From contig CAJTKA010000003.1 of the NCBI GenBank assembly GCA_910576815.1, positions 62,001 through 126,000 on the forward strand: DNA of 64,000 nucleotides. The letters run 5' to 3'. Position numbers and translations under genes: made by a program. Below the pieces are notes generated by a model. That model ran no database searches, had not been told where the DNA came from, and saw only the letters and a program-made list of their open reading frames with translations. Position 1 is the first letter of the stretch. Every line of letters begins with the position of its first letter. This document shows, piece by piece, positions 35,357-43,745 of this stretch. This stretch comes from an uncultured Lachnospiraceae bacterium. Lineage in GTDB: Bacteria > Bacillota > Clostridia > Lachnospirales > Lachnospiraceae.

Positions 35357-37240
35357 ATGGAAAAAGCAAAGAAAATTTTTAACGCAAAATTGTTTTACAG
35401 AAGAACCTGTCTGATTCTTTACGATGTGATCAGTGTAGTGCTGGCAAGCTATGTGGCGATCTTGTGGCGCTATGACTTTCATCTGGATCTGATTCCCGGG
35501 CACTTTATGCGACCTATTGAAAGAATACTGCCCTTAAACATCCTGGCTACGCTGGTCATCTTCTATTTCATGCGTCTCTACAGCAGCCTGTGGGCGTTTG
35601 CGGGGGAGACGGAACTGCAGAACATCGTGATGGCCTGTGCGCTTTCTACGCTGGCGAATGGGATCGGTCTGCAGTTTTTCAGAATCACTGCGCAGGCAGT
35701 GCCAAGAAGCTATTATCCCGCTTATCTGGCGGTGCTCGTGGTTTGTATTTTTGCCAGCCGTTTTTCTTATCGCTTTTTCCGCAGTTTAAAGCATAAGCAG
35801 CAAAATAAAAAGAATCAGATCTCCGTGATGGTGATCGGCGCAGGCGAGGCAGCCAACGTCATTATCAAGGAGATTGTGAACAGTAATTTTTCCACTATGG
35901 TCATCAAGTGTATCATCGACGATGATAAGGGAAAGTGGGGACGCTATATTCAAGGCATCAAAGTGGTCGGCGGTCGGGAAAAGATCGTGGAGTGTGCTGA
36001 TATTTACGAGGTGGACGAGATCATCGTTGCCATGCCCTCCGCATCCAGGCTGGAGATCCGCAATATTTTGGAAATCTGCAAGGATACTAACTGTAAGCTC
36101 CGCTCTCTGCCGGGGATGTACCAGCTTGTGAATGGTGAGGTCAATATCAGCAAGCTGCGGGATGTGGAGGTGGAGGATCTGCTTGGCAGGGATCCCATCA
36201 CCGTTGATATGGACTCCATTCTTGGGTATGTGCAGGGAAAGGTGGTGCTCGTCACGGGCGGCGGCGGCTCCATCGGCAGTGAGCTGTGCAGACAGATCGC
36301 GACGCACAAGCCAAGACAGCTTGTGATCGTCGATATTTATGAAAACTCTGTCTACGACGTACAGCAGGAGTTAAAATCGGATTTTCCCGAGTTGGATCTG
36401 GTGGTGCTGATTGCTTCTGTGAGAAACACGAATAGGATGAATTATATTTTCTCGAAATATAATCCCGATATCGTCTATCATGCGGCGGCGCACAAGCATG
36501 TGCCGCTGATGGAGGACAGCCCCACTGAGGCCATCAAGAACAACGTCTTTGGCACCTTTAAGACCGCGCAGGCAGCGGCCATGAGCGGCGTGCAGCGCTT
36601 TGTGATGATCTCTACCGATAAGGCGGTCAATCCCACGAACATTATGGGGGCCAGCAAGCGGATCTGTGAGATGATCATTCAGACGTTTGATAAGCATTAC
36701 GAGACAGAATTTGTGGCAGTGCGCTTCGGCAATGTCCTGGGCAGCAACGGCAGCGTGATTCCGCTCTTTCGCAAGCAGATCGCGGCTGGCGGACCGGTCA
36801 CGGTCACGCACCCGGATATCATCCGTTATTTTATGACCATCCCGGAAGCGGTTTCTCTGGTGCTGCAGGCAGGCGCCTATGCAAAAGGAGGCGAGATTTT
36901 CGTGTTGGATATGGGAGAGCCTGTCAAGATCCTTTCTCTGGCGGAGAACCTGATCAAACTCTCAGGGTTTCGTGTGGGCGAGGATATCAAAATCGAGTTT
37001 ACGGGTCTGCGTCCGGGAGAAAAGCTCTATGAGGAGCTGCTGATGGATGAGGAAGGCATGAAAAATACGGCAAACAAGATGATTCGTATCGGAAAACCGA
37101 TTGAGTTGGATGAACATGAATTTTTTGCGGACTTAAAAGAACTCAAGGACGAGTGCCAGATTGAAAATTCGGATATCCGACCGCTGATTCAAAAGATTGT
37201 GCCGACATATCATTATGAGGAGAACCAAAATCATGGATAA
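35357..37240 (+). CDS. pglF: Membrane-bound UDP-GlcNAc 4,6-dehydratase, PglF/CapD-like
   Basis: A 627-residue protein. Four N-terminal membrane helices precede a first Rossmann domain (MVIGAGEAANVI) and a C-terminal extended SDR domain with TGGGGSIGSEL, HAAAHKHVPLMED and STDKAVNPTNIMGASK. The usual YxxxK tyrosine is replaced by methionine (MGASK), as in PglF and other large dehydratases of this type. It makes UDP-2-acetamido-4-keto-2,4,6-trideoxyglucose with retained C5 configuration, the first step to bacillosamine-type sugars. The start follows the ligase-like gene by 33 bp, and the end overlaps the aminotransferase gene by 8 bp. Confidence 0.9.
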   Translation: MEKAKKIFNAKLFYRRTCLILYDVISVVLASYVAILWRYDFHLDLIPGHFMRPIERILPLNILATLVIFYFMRLYSSLWAFAGETELQNIVMACALSTLANGIGLQFFRITAQAVPRSYYPAYLAVLVVCIFASRFSYRFFRSLKHKQQNKKNQISVMVIGAGEAANVIIKEIVNSNFSTMVIKCIIDDDKGKWGRYIQGIKVVGGREKIVECADIYEVDEIIVAMPSASRLEIRNILEICKDTNCKLRSLPGMYQLVNGEVNISKLRDVEVEDLLGRDPITVDMDSILGYVQGKVVLVTGGGGSIGSELCRQIATHKPRQLVIVDIYENSVYDVQQELKSDFPELDLVVLIASVRNTNRMNYIFSKYNPDIVYHAAAHKHVPLMEDSPTEAIKNNVFGTFKTAQAAAMSGVQRFVMISTDKAVNPTNIMGASKRICEMIIQTFDKHYETEFVAVRFGNVLGSNGSVIPLFRKQIAAGGPVTVTHPDIIRYFMTIPEAVSLVLQAGAYAKGGEIFVLDMGEPVKILSLAENLIKLSGFRVGEDIKIEFTGLRPGEKLYEELLMDEEGMKNTANKMIRIGKPIELDEHEFFADLKELKDECQIENSDIRPLIQKIVPTYHYEENQNHG

Positions 37241-38363
37241 AAAGAGAATCTACCTATCTTCTCCGACGATGCACGGGGAAGAACAGAAGTATGTACAGGA
37301 GGCGTTTGATACCAACTGGGTGGCGCCGCTGGGTCCCAATGTGAATGCCTTTGAGAAAGAGATCGCGGCATATACGGGCTGTGGTCATGCGGCCGCTCTG
37401 TCTGCCGGCACGGCCGCCATTCATATGGCGCTGCGGCTTTTGGGAGTCGGAAGGGGAGATGTGGTGTTTGTCCCGGATCTGACATTCGCTGCATCGTGCA
37501 ACCCAATTGTATACGAAAACGGTACGCCCGTGCTCATCGATGCGGAGCCGGATACCTGGAATATGTCTCCGCAGGCGCTCAGAAGAGCATTTGAGAAATA
37601 CCCGCATCCCAGGGCGGTGATCTGCGTGCATCTCTACGGTACACCTGCGAAACTCGACGAGATCATGGAAATTTGCGCGGAACACGATGTACCGCTGATC
37701 GAGGACGCGGCAGAGTCTTTGGGCAGCACCTACAAGGGACGGCATACGGGAACCTTTGGAAAATACGGGATCTATTCCTTCAATGGCAATAAGATCATCA
37801 CCACTTCCGGCGGCGGCATGTTCGTCTCGGCGGAGGAGGACGCGGCGAAAAAGGTCACCTTCCTGGCGACCCAGGCCAGAGATCCCGCCAGACATTACCA
37901 GCACTCGCAGATTGGCTATAATTACCGCATGAGCAATGTGACGGCGGGAATTGGCAGAGGGCAGCTTCTGCATTTGGAGGAGCACAAAGCGAAAAAGAAG
38001 GCCATCTATCAGCAGTATCGGGAAGCCTTTGCGGATATCCCGCAACTGCGTATGAATCCCATGAATCCTGACGGGGACGCCAACTGCTGGCTCTCTTGTC
38101 TGACGATTGACAAGAGTAGTGAAATAACATCTGATATTGTAATGGATGCGCTGGAGGAGAAACTGAATGCGGAGAGCAGGCCGATCTGGAAACCCATGCA
38201 CTTACAGCCCGTCTTTTCAGAGTGCGATTTTTTTGCGCACAATGAGGACGGCAGCAGCGTAGGCACGGATATCTTTGAGAGGGGCTTTTGCCTGCCCAGC
38301 GATATCAAGAATACGGAGGCGGAGATGGAGGCAATCATCCGCACGGTGCGGGAGCTGTTTTAG
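37233..38363 (+). CDS. pglE: UDP-4-keto sugar aminotransferase, PglE-like (DegT family)
   Basis: A 376-residue PLP enzyme. The N-terminus, RIYLSSPTMHGEEQKYVQEAF, is typical of PglE and related enzymes that aminate UDP-4-keto-6-deoxy-GlcNAc. The PLP lysine is K187 in SFNGNKIITTSGGG, the GNK form characteristic of the PglE branch, and EDAAES holds the aspartate. It is translationally coupled to the PglF-like dehydratase, so together they yield UDP-4-amino-4,6-dideoxy-GlcNAc. No PglD-type left-handed beta-helix acetyltransferase is in the window, so the amino group may be acylated by another enzyme here. GGAG lies 10 nt before the ATG. Confidence 0.9.
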   Translation: MDKKRIYLSSPTMHGEEQKYVQEAFDTNWVAPLGPNVNAFEKEIAAYTGCGHAAALSAGTAAIHMALRLLGVGRGDVVFVPDLTFAASCNPIVYENGTPVLIDAEPDTWNMSPQALRRAFEKYPHPRAVICVHLYGTPAKLDEIMEICAEHDVPLIEDAAESLGSTYKGRHTGTFGKYGIYSFNGNKIITTSGGGMFVSAEEDAAKKVTFLATQARDPARHYQHSQIGYNYRMSNVTAGIGRGQLLHLEEHKAKKKAIYQQYREAFADIPQLRMNPMNPDGDANCWLSCLTIDKSSEITSDIVMDALEEKLNAESRPIWKPMHLQPVFSECDFFAHNEDGSSVGTDIFERGFCLPSDIKNTEAEMEAIIRTVRELF

Positions 38364-38426
38364 GACAGTAAAGTATGGGTGTCGATTTCGATGCTGTGCC
38401 AATTCACTGTGCGAAAGGAGAGCGGG

Positions 38427-38669
38427 ATGACAGGCGTATTTGAAGATCAGGTCAAGGCGCAGATGTGTGATGAAATTGCGGCTTTTTTTAAGGAAGAACA
38501 TGATTTGGATCTGGGTATCATTGGAACAGGCAGGATTCTGGACTTTTTTCAGGAGATGCTGGGGAGTCGGATCTATAATAAGGCGCTTGACGACGCAAAA
38601 CAGTTTTACGGCAGGTATGCGGATAATATGGAAGCGGATTATTATGCGCTGTATCAGGATATCAAGTAG
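38427..38669 (+). CDS. DUF2164 family small protein
   Basis: An 80-residue acidic protein, mostly helical, with the DUF2164 pattern: KEEHDLDLGIIGTGRILDFFQEMLGSRIYNKALDDAK. Function unknown. AAAGGAG lies 6 nt before the ATG at 38427; the frame is open a little further upstream without a ribosome site. It is the last gene before a strong bidirectional terminator, 63 bp after the PglE-like gene, and is probably co-transcribed with it. It is not expected to have a part in glycan synthesis. Confidence 0.82.
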   Translation: MTGVFEDQVKAQMCDEIAAFFKEEHDLDLGIIGTGRILDFFQEMLGSRIYNKALDDAKQFYGRYADNMEADYYALYQDIK

Positions 38670-38686
38670 ACAGTAAGAACCCAATC

Positions 38687-38730
38687 AAAAAGTAAAGTTA
38701 TTTTGAGGTATCAAAATAACTTTACTTTTT
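38687..38730. terminator. Bidirectional 20-bp perfect hairpin terminator
   Basis: Arms at 38687-38706 and 38711-38730 are perfect 20-bp inverted copies with a 4-nt loop. The stem begins with AAAAAG and ends with CTTTTT, so each strand ends in a U-run. It sits between two convergent genes, DUF2164 (+) and the phosphoribosyltransferase-like gene (-). The stem is AT-rich but long. Confidence 0.85.
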
Positions 38731-38775
38731 TGCAGATCAGACTATTGTAAATACAAAAATATTTCCTTCGATCGT

Positions 38776-39417
38776 CTACTGGATCGCAGAATAGCCATAT
38801 GCGTTGGCAAAAGCGTCGATAGCCTGTTTTTCTTTGCATAATGCGCATTCTTCCGGGCTGTAAGTCTTGTACTCGGGGATGTCCGATGTGGTAAACAGCG
38901 CATTGATCGGGATGCCCACGACAGAGTTGGCGGCGCTGAAGATGGCGCTTACGCCGCTGATGGTCGCACCGTAATAGGTCAGGGTCTGAACCGCCTTAGT
39001 GACGGTACGTCCTGTCGTTGCGCTTGCAAGAAGCAGCAGTACGTTCTTGTCCTTGATCATGGGCAGATAGTTATCGCGGAACAGCATTTGGCCGGATGTG
39101 GAATACTCAGGTGTGACGATGTAGATCGTCTGGTGCGCATTGCGGGAATAGATGCCTGCTCTTGTCAATTCCTCTGCCAGGAAGGCACCGATGATTTCAC
39201 AGCCGTCGATACAGACGATCGTATCCACTACGGTAGAGAGCATGATCTGTCTGCTTAACTCCTTTGCAGCGGTAGATGCTTCACTCAATCTCGTTTTCAT
39301 GGTGGTCATATCCAAAAAGTGATTGATATGAGAGTTGGGGGTTACAAAGTGGCCGTGGATCGCCTTTAATTCGATGTTGGGATGGCTTTTGGAGTGGATT
39401 TTTACAAGTTCTTTCAT
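38776..39417 (-). CDS. Phosphoribosyltransferase-like protein (orotate phosphoribosyltransferase-like)
   Basis: A 213-residue soluble protein on the - strand. The core has the type I phosphoribosyltransferase order: a central strand VDTIVCIDGCEIIGAFLAEEL, then LLLLASATTGRTVTKAVQTL, which matches the PRPP-binding loop (hydrophobic strand, small residues, TTGRT). Acidic residues normally found just before this loop are replaced, so activity is uncertain. I chose the ATG at 39417, 7 nt after AAGGAGG; the ATG at 39423 is too close to that site. It has its own promoter and shares a terminator with DUF2164. It is probably a housekeeping gene placed inside the pgl-like cluster. Confidence 0.75.
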   Translation of the reverse strand: MKELVKIHSKSHPNIELKAIHGHFVTPNSHINHFLDMTTMKTRLSEASTAAKELSRQIMLSTVVDTIVCIDGCEIIGAFLAEELTRAGIYSRNAHQTIYIVTPEYSTSGQMLFRDNYLPMIKDKNVLLLLASATTGRTVTKAVQTLTYYGATISGVSAIFSAANSVVGIPINALFTTSDIPEYKTYSPEECALCKEKQAIDAFANAYGYSAIQ

Positions 39418-39483
39418 GCGCATACCTCCTTATTAAGCAGTTTTGTATAATTTCCCGGAAAGATTTCTCGTGTTATAGTAAAT

Positions 39484-39512
39484 ATTATACAACTTATACG
39501 AAGGTAACGCAA
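39484..39512 (-). promoter_or_regulatory. Sigma-A promoter for the phosphoribosyltransferase-like gene
   Basis: Read on the - strand: TTGCGT (39512-39507), a 17-bp spacer, then TATAAT (39489-39484). It lies about 67 bp upstream of the chosen start and is divergent from the promoter of the PglC-like gene. Confidence 0.75.
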
Positions 39513-39530
39513 TGTAGACTTAAAAATAAG

Positions 39531-39562
39531 TTGTGTCGGGATGATATATTTCATGATATAAT
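39531..39562 (+). promoter_or_regulatory. Extended -10 promoter before the PglC-like gene
   Basis: TATAAT at 39557-39562 is preceded by TGA, a good extended -10. The best -35 is weak: TTGTGT at 39531-39536 gives a 20-bp spacer. It would drive the long operon that starts with the initiating transferase. Confidence 0.55.
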
Positions 39563-39628
39563 ATTCGCGATGGCAACGAGCAGTATACAGACGGAAGATG
39601 ATAATTTACCCGCAAAGAGGAACACTAT

Positions 39629-40273
39629 ATGTATAAGAACGGTATCAAAAGAGGTTTGGATATTCTGCTGTCCCTGTGCGGCATTATCGTTTTGAGCCCT
39701 GTTTTGGCGGTGCTTGCTGTTTTGGTGCGGGTGAAACTGGGCAGTCCTGTCCTTTTTAAGCAGGAGAGGCCGGGAAAAAATGAGAAGATCTTTACGCTCT
39801 ACAAATTCCGTACCATGACGGATGCGCGGGATGAGAAGGGCGAGCTTCTGCCGGATGCGGTGCGGCTTACGAAGTTTGGGAAGTTTTTGCGGGCGACAAG
39901 TTTGGATGAACTGCCGGAGCTTTTTAATATTTTGAAGGGTAATATGAGCGTGATCGGTCCGAGACCCCTGCTCGTTTCCTATTTGCCTTATTATACGGAG
40001 CGGGAGCGCTTAAGACACAGCGTGAGACCGGGACTAACGGGGCTTGCGCAGGTCAGTGGGCGCAATTTCCTTGATTGGGACAGGCGGTTTCAAAAGGATG
40101 TGGAGTATGTGGAGCATCTGACCTTTGGTATGGATATGAAGGTGCTGTGGATGACGGTGCAGACGGTGCTTGGGCATACTGACGAAGTGGCGGAGGACAC
40201 CAACGCGGCGGAAGGAAACTTTGCGGAGATCCGCAAGAAGCGGCTTGAGGAGACAGGGAGTTTAGAGGCATGA
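39629..40273 (+). CDS. pglC: Initiating phosphoglycosyltransferase, PglC-like (bacterial sugar transferase)
   Basis: A 214-residue monotopic membrane enzyme with one N-terminal re-entrant hydrophobic helix (RGLDILLSLCGIIVLSPVL). The catalytic core has KFRTM, the D-E pair in LDELPEL, GPRPLL and PGLTGLAQVSGR. It moves a sugar-1-phosphate from a UDP-sugar to undecaprenyl phosphate and so starts each glycan chain. At about 200 residues it matches the PglC minimal type, whose substrate is UDP-diNAc-bacillosamine; this fits the PglF- and PglE-like genes upstream. The stop overlaps the next gene by 4 bp. Confidence 0.92.
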   Translation: MYKNGIKRGLDILLSLCGIIVLSPVLAVLAVLVRVKLGSPVLFKQERPGKNEKIFTLYKFRTMTDARDEKGELLPDAVRLTKFGKFLRATSLDELPELFNILKGNMSVIGPRPLLVSYLPYYTERERLRHSVRPGLTGLAQVSGRNFLDWDRRFQKDVEYVEHLTFGMDMKVLWMTVQTVLGHTDEVAEDTNAAEGNFAEIRKKRLEETGSLEA

Positions 40274-41253
40274 ATATTTTGATTTTGAGTGCGGGCACCC
40301 GCGACAAGGTGGTGCAGTATTTTAAGAAAGAACTGGCGGGCAGGGGTAAAGTGGTTGCGACGGACTGCTCTAACCTGGCGCCTGCGGTGTACGAGGCAGA
40401 TGCTTTTTATCTGGTGCCGCGGATCACGGCGCCGGGATATTTGGATGTGATACTGGATATTTGTATGAAAGAAAAAATAACAGGTGTTTTTTCTTTGATC
40501 GATCCGGAACTGTCCCTTCTGGCGAAGGAGCGCGAGAAGTTTCTGGCGGTGGGGACGACGCCCATCGTCTCTGATTACGAGCTGGTGGAGACGTGCTTTG
40601 ACAAGTACAGGATGTTTGAACTGCTCCAAAAAATGCAGATTCCTACGGCGAAATGCTATGCGGACAAGGAATCCTTTTACCGGGCGAAGGAAGCCGGGGA
40701 GATCGCCTACCCGGTCTTTGTGAAGCCTGTGCGAGGCAGCGCCAGCATTCATATCAATAAGGTCGGGAGCAAAAAAGAGGTTGAAGTTCTCTGCGATCTC
40801 TATGACGATCTGATGATTCAGGAGTACATGGACGGCAAAGAATTTGGCGCGGATGTGTATGTGGACATGATCTCCGGAAAATGTACGGATATCTTTGTAA
40901 AGAAGAAGATCAAGATGCGGGCGGGAGAGACCGATAAGTCTGTGTCCTACAAAGATGAGAAGTTGTTTGCACTGATTCGGGATTTTGCAGAAAAATGCGG
41001 CTTTCGGGGCATGATAGATATTGACATTTTTGAGATGAACGGTGTTTATTATATTTCTGAGGTCAATCCCCGTTTCGGCGGCGGTTATCCTCACGCCTAC
41101 GGCTGCGGCGTGAATATGGCTGCGGCAGTGGTCAATAATCTCTCCGGGAAGGAGAATGAGAAGCGGATCGGGGAATATCAGGAAGGGGTCTGCATGATGA
41201 AGTTTAATGAGGTGATGATACGGGATATGGCTGGGGAGGAGATCGTACCGTGA
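40270..41253 (+). CDS. ATP-grasp enzyme between PglC- and PglA-like genes
   Basis: 327 residues. The N-terminal Rossmann-like domain (ILILSAGTRDKVVQYF) is followed by an ATP-grasp fold with YPVFVKPVRGSASI (ATP lysine and phosphate loop), IQEYMDGKEFGADVY, and ISEVNPRFGGGYPHAY with the metal-binding residues. Such CarB-like enzymes ligate a carboxylate to an amine via acyl phosphate. Tight coupling (4-bp overlaps on both sides) to the initiating transferase and the next glycosyltransferase suggests that it acts on the same amino sugar, for example adding an amino acid to its 4-amino group. That is inference. Confidence 0.82.
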   Translation: MNILILSAGTRDKVVQYFKKELAGRGKVVATDCSNLAPAVYEADAFYLVPRITAPGYLDVILDICMKEKITGVFSLIDPELSLLAKEREKFLAVGTTPIVSDYELVETCFDKYRMFELLQKMQIPTAKCYADKESFYRAKEAGEIAYPVFVKPVRGSASIHINKVGSKKEVEVLCDLYDDLMIQEYMDGKEFGADVYVDMISGKCTDIFVKKKIKMRAGETDKSVSYKDEKLFALIRDFAEKCGFRGMIDIDIFEMNGVYYISEVNPRFGGGYPHAYGCGVNMAAAVVNNLSGKENEKRIGEYQEGVCMMKFNEVMIRDMAGEEIVP

Positions 41254-42338
41254 AAAAAGTTCTGGTTTTGACGAACTCCTCCGGCGGACTGTATGACTTC
41301 CGGGGCGAATTTATAGAGGCGCTCTGCGCAATATATGAAGTGTGGGTGAGTATGCCGGACGATGTAAAGGTCATGGAGCTGGAAGCGGCGGGGTGTCATA
41401 TCATAGAGACGCCCATCAACCGCAGGGGAATCAATCCGCTGGAAGACTTGAAGTTATACTGCGCTTACGCTAAAATGATGAAAGAGATCAGACCGGACCT
41501 GGTGGTGACCTATACAATTAAACCCAATATCTATGGAGGGTTTGCCGCGGGGATGCGGAAGATTCCCTATATTGCCACGATCACGGGGCTTGGGGGCGCT
41601 TTTGACAGGACAGGGCTATTCCTGAAACTAATTGTCGGGATGTACCGTGCGGGACTAAAACGCGCGGCATGCGTGTTTTTCCAGAATGAGGAGAACAGAG
41701 GTATTTTTCAGGACATGGGTATCACGGCGCGGAAGACGCGGATGGTCATGGGCTCCGGTGTGAGTTTGGAAAAACACACATATGAACCGTATCCGGAGAG
41801 GGAGGAAACGCATTTTCTCTTTGTCGGCCGGGTGATGAAGGAGCGGGGCATCCTGGAGTATATAGAGGCGGCGAAACGCTTACATAGCGACCGGGTATTT
41901 TTTGATATCATGGGTTACTGTGACGAGGATTATCAGGAGCTTTTGGATGATCTGGAGAAGGAGGGTGTGATCCGTCAGATCGGCTTTCATACGCAGGTAC
42001 ATGAGTATTTGGCGGCAGCTGACGCCATTGTGGTGGCTTCCTTTCACGAGGGGATGTCCAATGCGCTGATCGAGGGCGCGGCCACGGGCAGACCGGTTAT
42101 TGCCTCGAATATCAGCGGCTGTAAGGAGGCATTTGAAGAGGGCGTGACGGGCTTTGGTTTTACGCCGGGTGAACCTGTTGAGCTGATAGATGCGATGGAC
42201 AAGTTTCTTGCGCTTTCCACAAAGGAGCGGGCGGCCATGGGGCAGCGCGGCAGGGAAAAGATGGAACGCGAATTTGACCGTAAGTTGGTGACAGCGGCGT
42301 ATATGGATGAGGTCGGGCGGATACTGGACCAAGGCTGA
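41250..42338 (+). CDS. GT4 glycosyltransferase, PglA-like
   Basis: A 362-residue GT-B enzyme. The N-terminus, KKVLVLTNSSGGLYDFRGEF, and TYTIKPNIYGG are typical of the PglA/WbpX-like group that adds the second sugar to an undecaprenyl-diphosphate-linked amino sugar. The C-terminal half has FLFVGRVMKERGI and the donor-binding EGMSNALIEGAATGRPVIAS, with the E-x7-E pattern. The start is GTG overlapping the ATP-grasp stop, with a GGGGAGGAG site 8 nt upstream. Its position after the PglC-like gene supports second-sugar transfer. The donor may be a UDP-HexNAc. Confidence 0.88.
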   Translation: MKKVLVLTNSSGGLYDFRGEFIEALCAIYEVWVSMPDDVKVMELEAAGCHIIETPINRRGINPLEDLKLYCAYAKMMKEIRPDLVVTYTIKPNIYGGFAAGMRKIPYIATITGLGGAFDRTGLFLKLIVGMYRAGLKRAACVFFQNEENRGIFQDMGITARKTRMVMGSGVSLEKHTYEPYPEREETHFLFVGRVMKERGILEYIEAAKRLHSDRVFFDIMGYCDEDYQELLDDLEKEGVIRQIGFHTQVHEYLAAADAIVVASFHEGMSNALIEGAATGRPVIASNISGCKEAFEEGVTGFGFTPGEPVELIDAMDKFLALSTKERAAMGQRGREKMEREFDRKLVTAAYMDEVGRILDQG

Positions 42339-42426
42339 AAGCTGCGGCGTATTTGACGCTGGGACTGCGCAGTAAAGATAGAGAAGATGGAGTATGGAGG
42401 CATACGGAAAGGAGAATGGATAACAA

Positions 42427-43743
42427 ATGGATTTATTTGAAAAGCTGGTGAGCGGTGAGGAAAAGCTCTCCCTTGTAGGGCTTGGCTATGTAGGCATGCC
42501 GATTGCGGTTGCTTTTGCAAGGAAGATTCAGGTAGTGGGCTTTGACTTAAATGAGGCGAAGATCGATCTGTACAAAAAAGGCGTCGATCCCACAAACGAG
42601 GTGGGTGACGAGGTGATTCGCAGTACGAAGGTGGAGTTTACTGCAGATCCGGCAAAGCTTAAGGAGGCAAAGTTCCACATTGTAGCGGTGCCAACGCCCG
42701 TCAATGACGATCATACGCCGGATCTTTCTCCTGTGGAAGGTGCGAGTCGCATTCTGGGACAGAACCTGACGAAGGGTTCTGTGGTGGTGTTTGAGTCTAC
42801 GGTGTATCCGGGTGTGACGGAAGATATCTGCGTGCCGATTTTGGAGAAGGAGTCAGGCTTAACGTGCGGCGTGGACTTCAAGATCGGGTACTCTCCCGAG
42901 CGCATCAACCCGGGCGATAAAGTACATAGGCTGGAGACGATCACGAAAATCGTGTCGGGTATGGATGAGGAAACCCTTGATATCGTGGCTAAGGTCTATG
43001 AGCTGGTAGTGGAGGCAGGCGTTTACCGCGCGGAATCCATAAAAGTGGCGGAGGCGGCCAAGGTCATTGAGAACAGCCAGAGGGATATCAATATAGCGTT
43101 TATGAACGAGCTTTCCATCATCTTTCACAAAATGGGGATCGACACGAAGGCCGTGCTGGAGGCGGCGGGTACGAAATGGAACTTTCTGCCTTTTATGCCG
43201 GGCCTTGTGGGAGGGCACTGTATCGGCGTGGATCCTTACTATCTGACTTATAAGGCGGAGCAGCTCGGTTATCATTCACAGATCATCCTTTCCGGCAGAC
43301 GCATCAACGACGACATGGGTAAATATGTGGCGGAGAGTCTTGTAAAAGACCTGATACGGGCGAATATACCCGTGAAACATGCGAAGGTGGCGATCCTGGG
43401 ATTTACTTTCAAGGAGAACTGCCCGGATACGAGAAATACGAAGGTGATAGACATCTACAGAGAGCTGGGTGAATATGGAATTGCGCCCATTGTGGTGGAC
43501 CCGGCGGCAGATGCGGGAGAGGCGAAACATCTTTACGGGATCGAGTTTCAGACGATGGATGACATTAAGGATGTGGACGCACTGATTATTGCTGTGGCGC
43601 ATGAGCAGTTTCTGGAGCTTGACAGGGAGAAGATTTCTTCTTTCTATCATCCGGCACACAAGAGAAAAGTGCTGATGGACTTGAAAGGGATATTGAACCA
43701 TAAAGAATATCTGACAGAGGATTTTCTGTATTGGAGATTGTAG
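42427..43743 (+). CDS. UDP-N-acetylhexosamine 6-dehydrogenase, WbpO/TviB family
   Basis: A 438-residue member of the UDP-glucose/GDP-mannose dehydrogenase superfamily that oxidises C6 of a UDP-HexNAc twice with NAD to the uronic acid. SLVGLGYVGMPIAVAF is the NAD-binding loop, STVYPGVTE and ENSQRDINIAFMNEL follow, and the catalytic cysteine is C265 in GGHCIGVDPYYL. SGRRINDDMGKYVA is typical of the WbpO/TviB branch. With the epimerase gene downstream, the likely product is UDP-GalNAcA or UDP-GlcNAcA. AAAGGAG lies 12 nt before the ATG, which is a long spacing. Confidence 0.9.
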   Translation: MDLFEKLVSGEEKLSLVGLGYVGMPIAVAFARKIQVVGFDLNEAKIDLYKKGVDPTNEVGDEVIRSTKVEFTADPAKLKEAKFHIVAVPTPVNDDHTPDLSPVEGASRILGQNLTKGSVVVFESTVYPGVTEDICVPILEKESGLTCGVDFKIGYSPERINPGDKVHRLETITKIVSGMDEETLDIVAKVYELVVEAGVYRAESIKVAEAAKVIENSQRDINIAFMNELSIIFHKMGIDTKAVLEAAGTKWNFLPFMPGLVGGHCIGVDPYYLTYKAEQLGYHSQIILSGRRINDDMGKYVAESLVKDLIRANIPVKHAKVAILGFTFKENCPDTRNTKVIDIYRELGEYGIAPIVVDPAADAGEAKHLYGIEFQTMDDIKDVDALIIAVAHEQFLELDREKISSFYHPAHKRKVLMDLKGILNHKEYLTEDFLYWRL

Positions 43744-43745
43744 GA

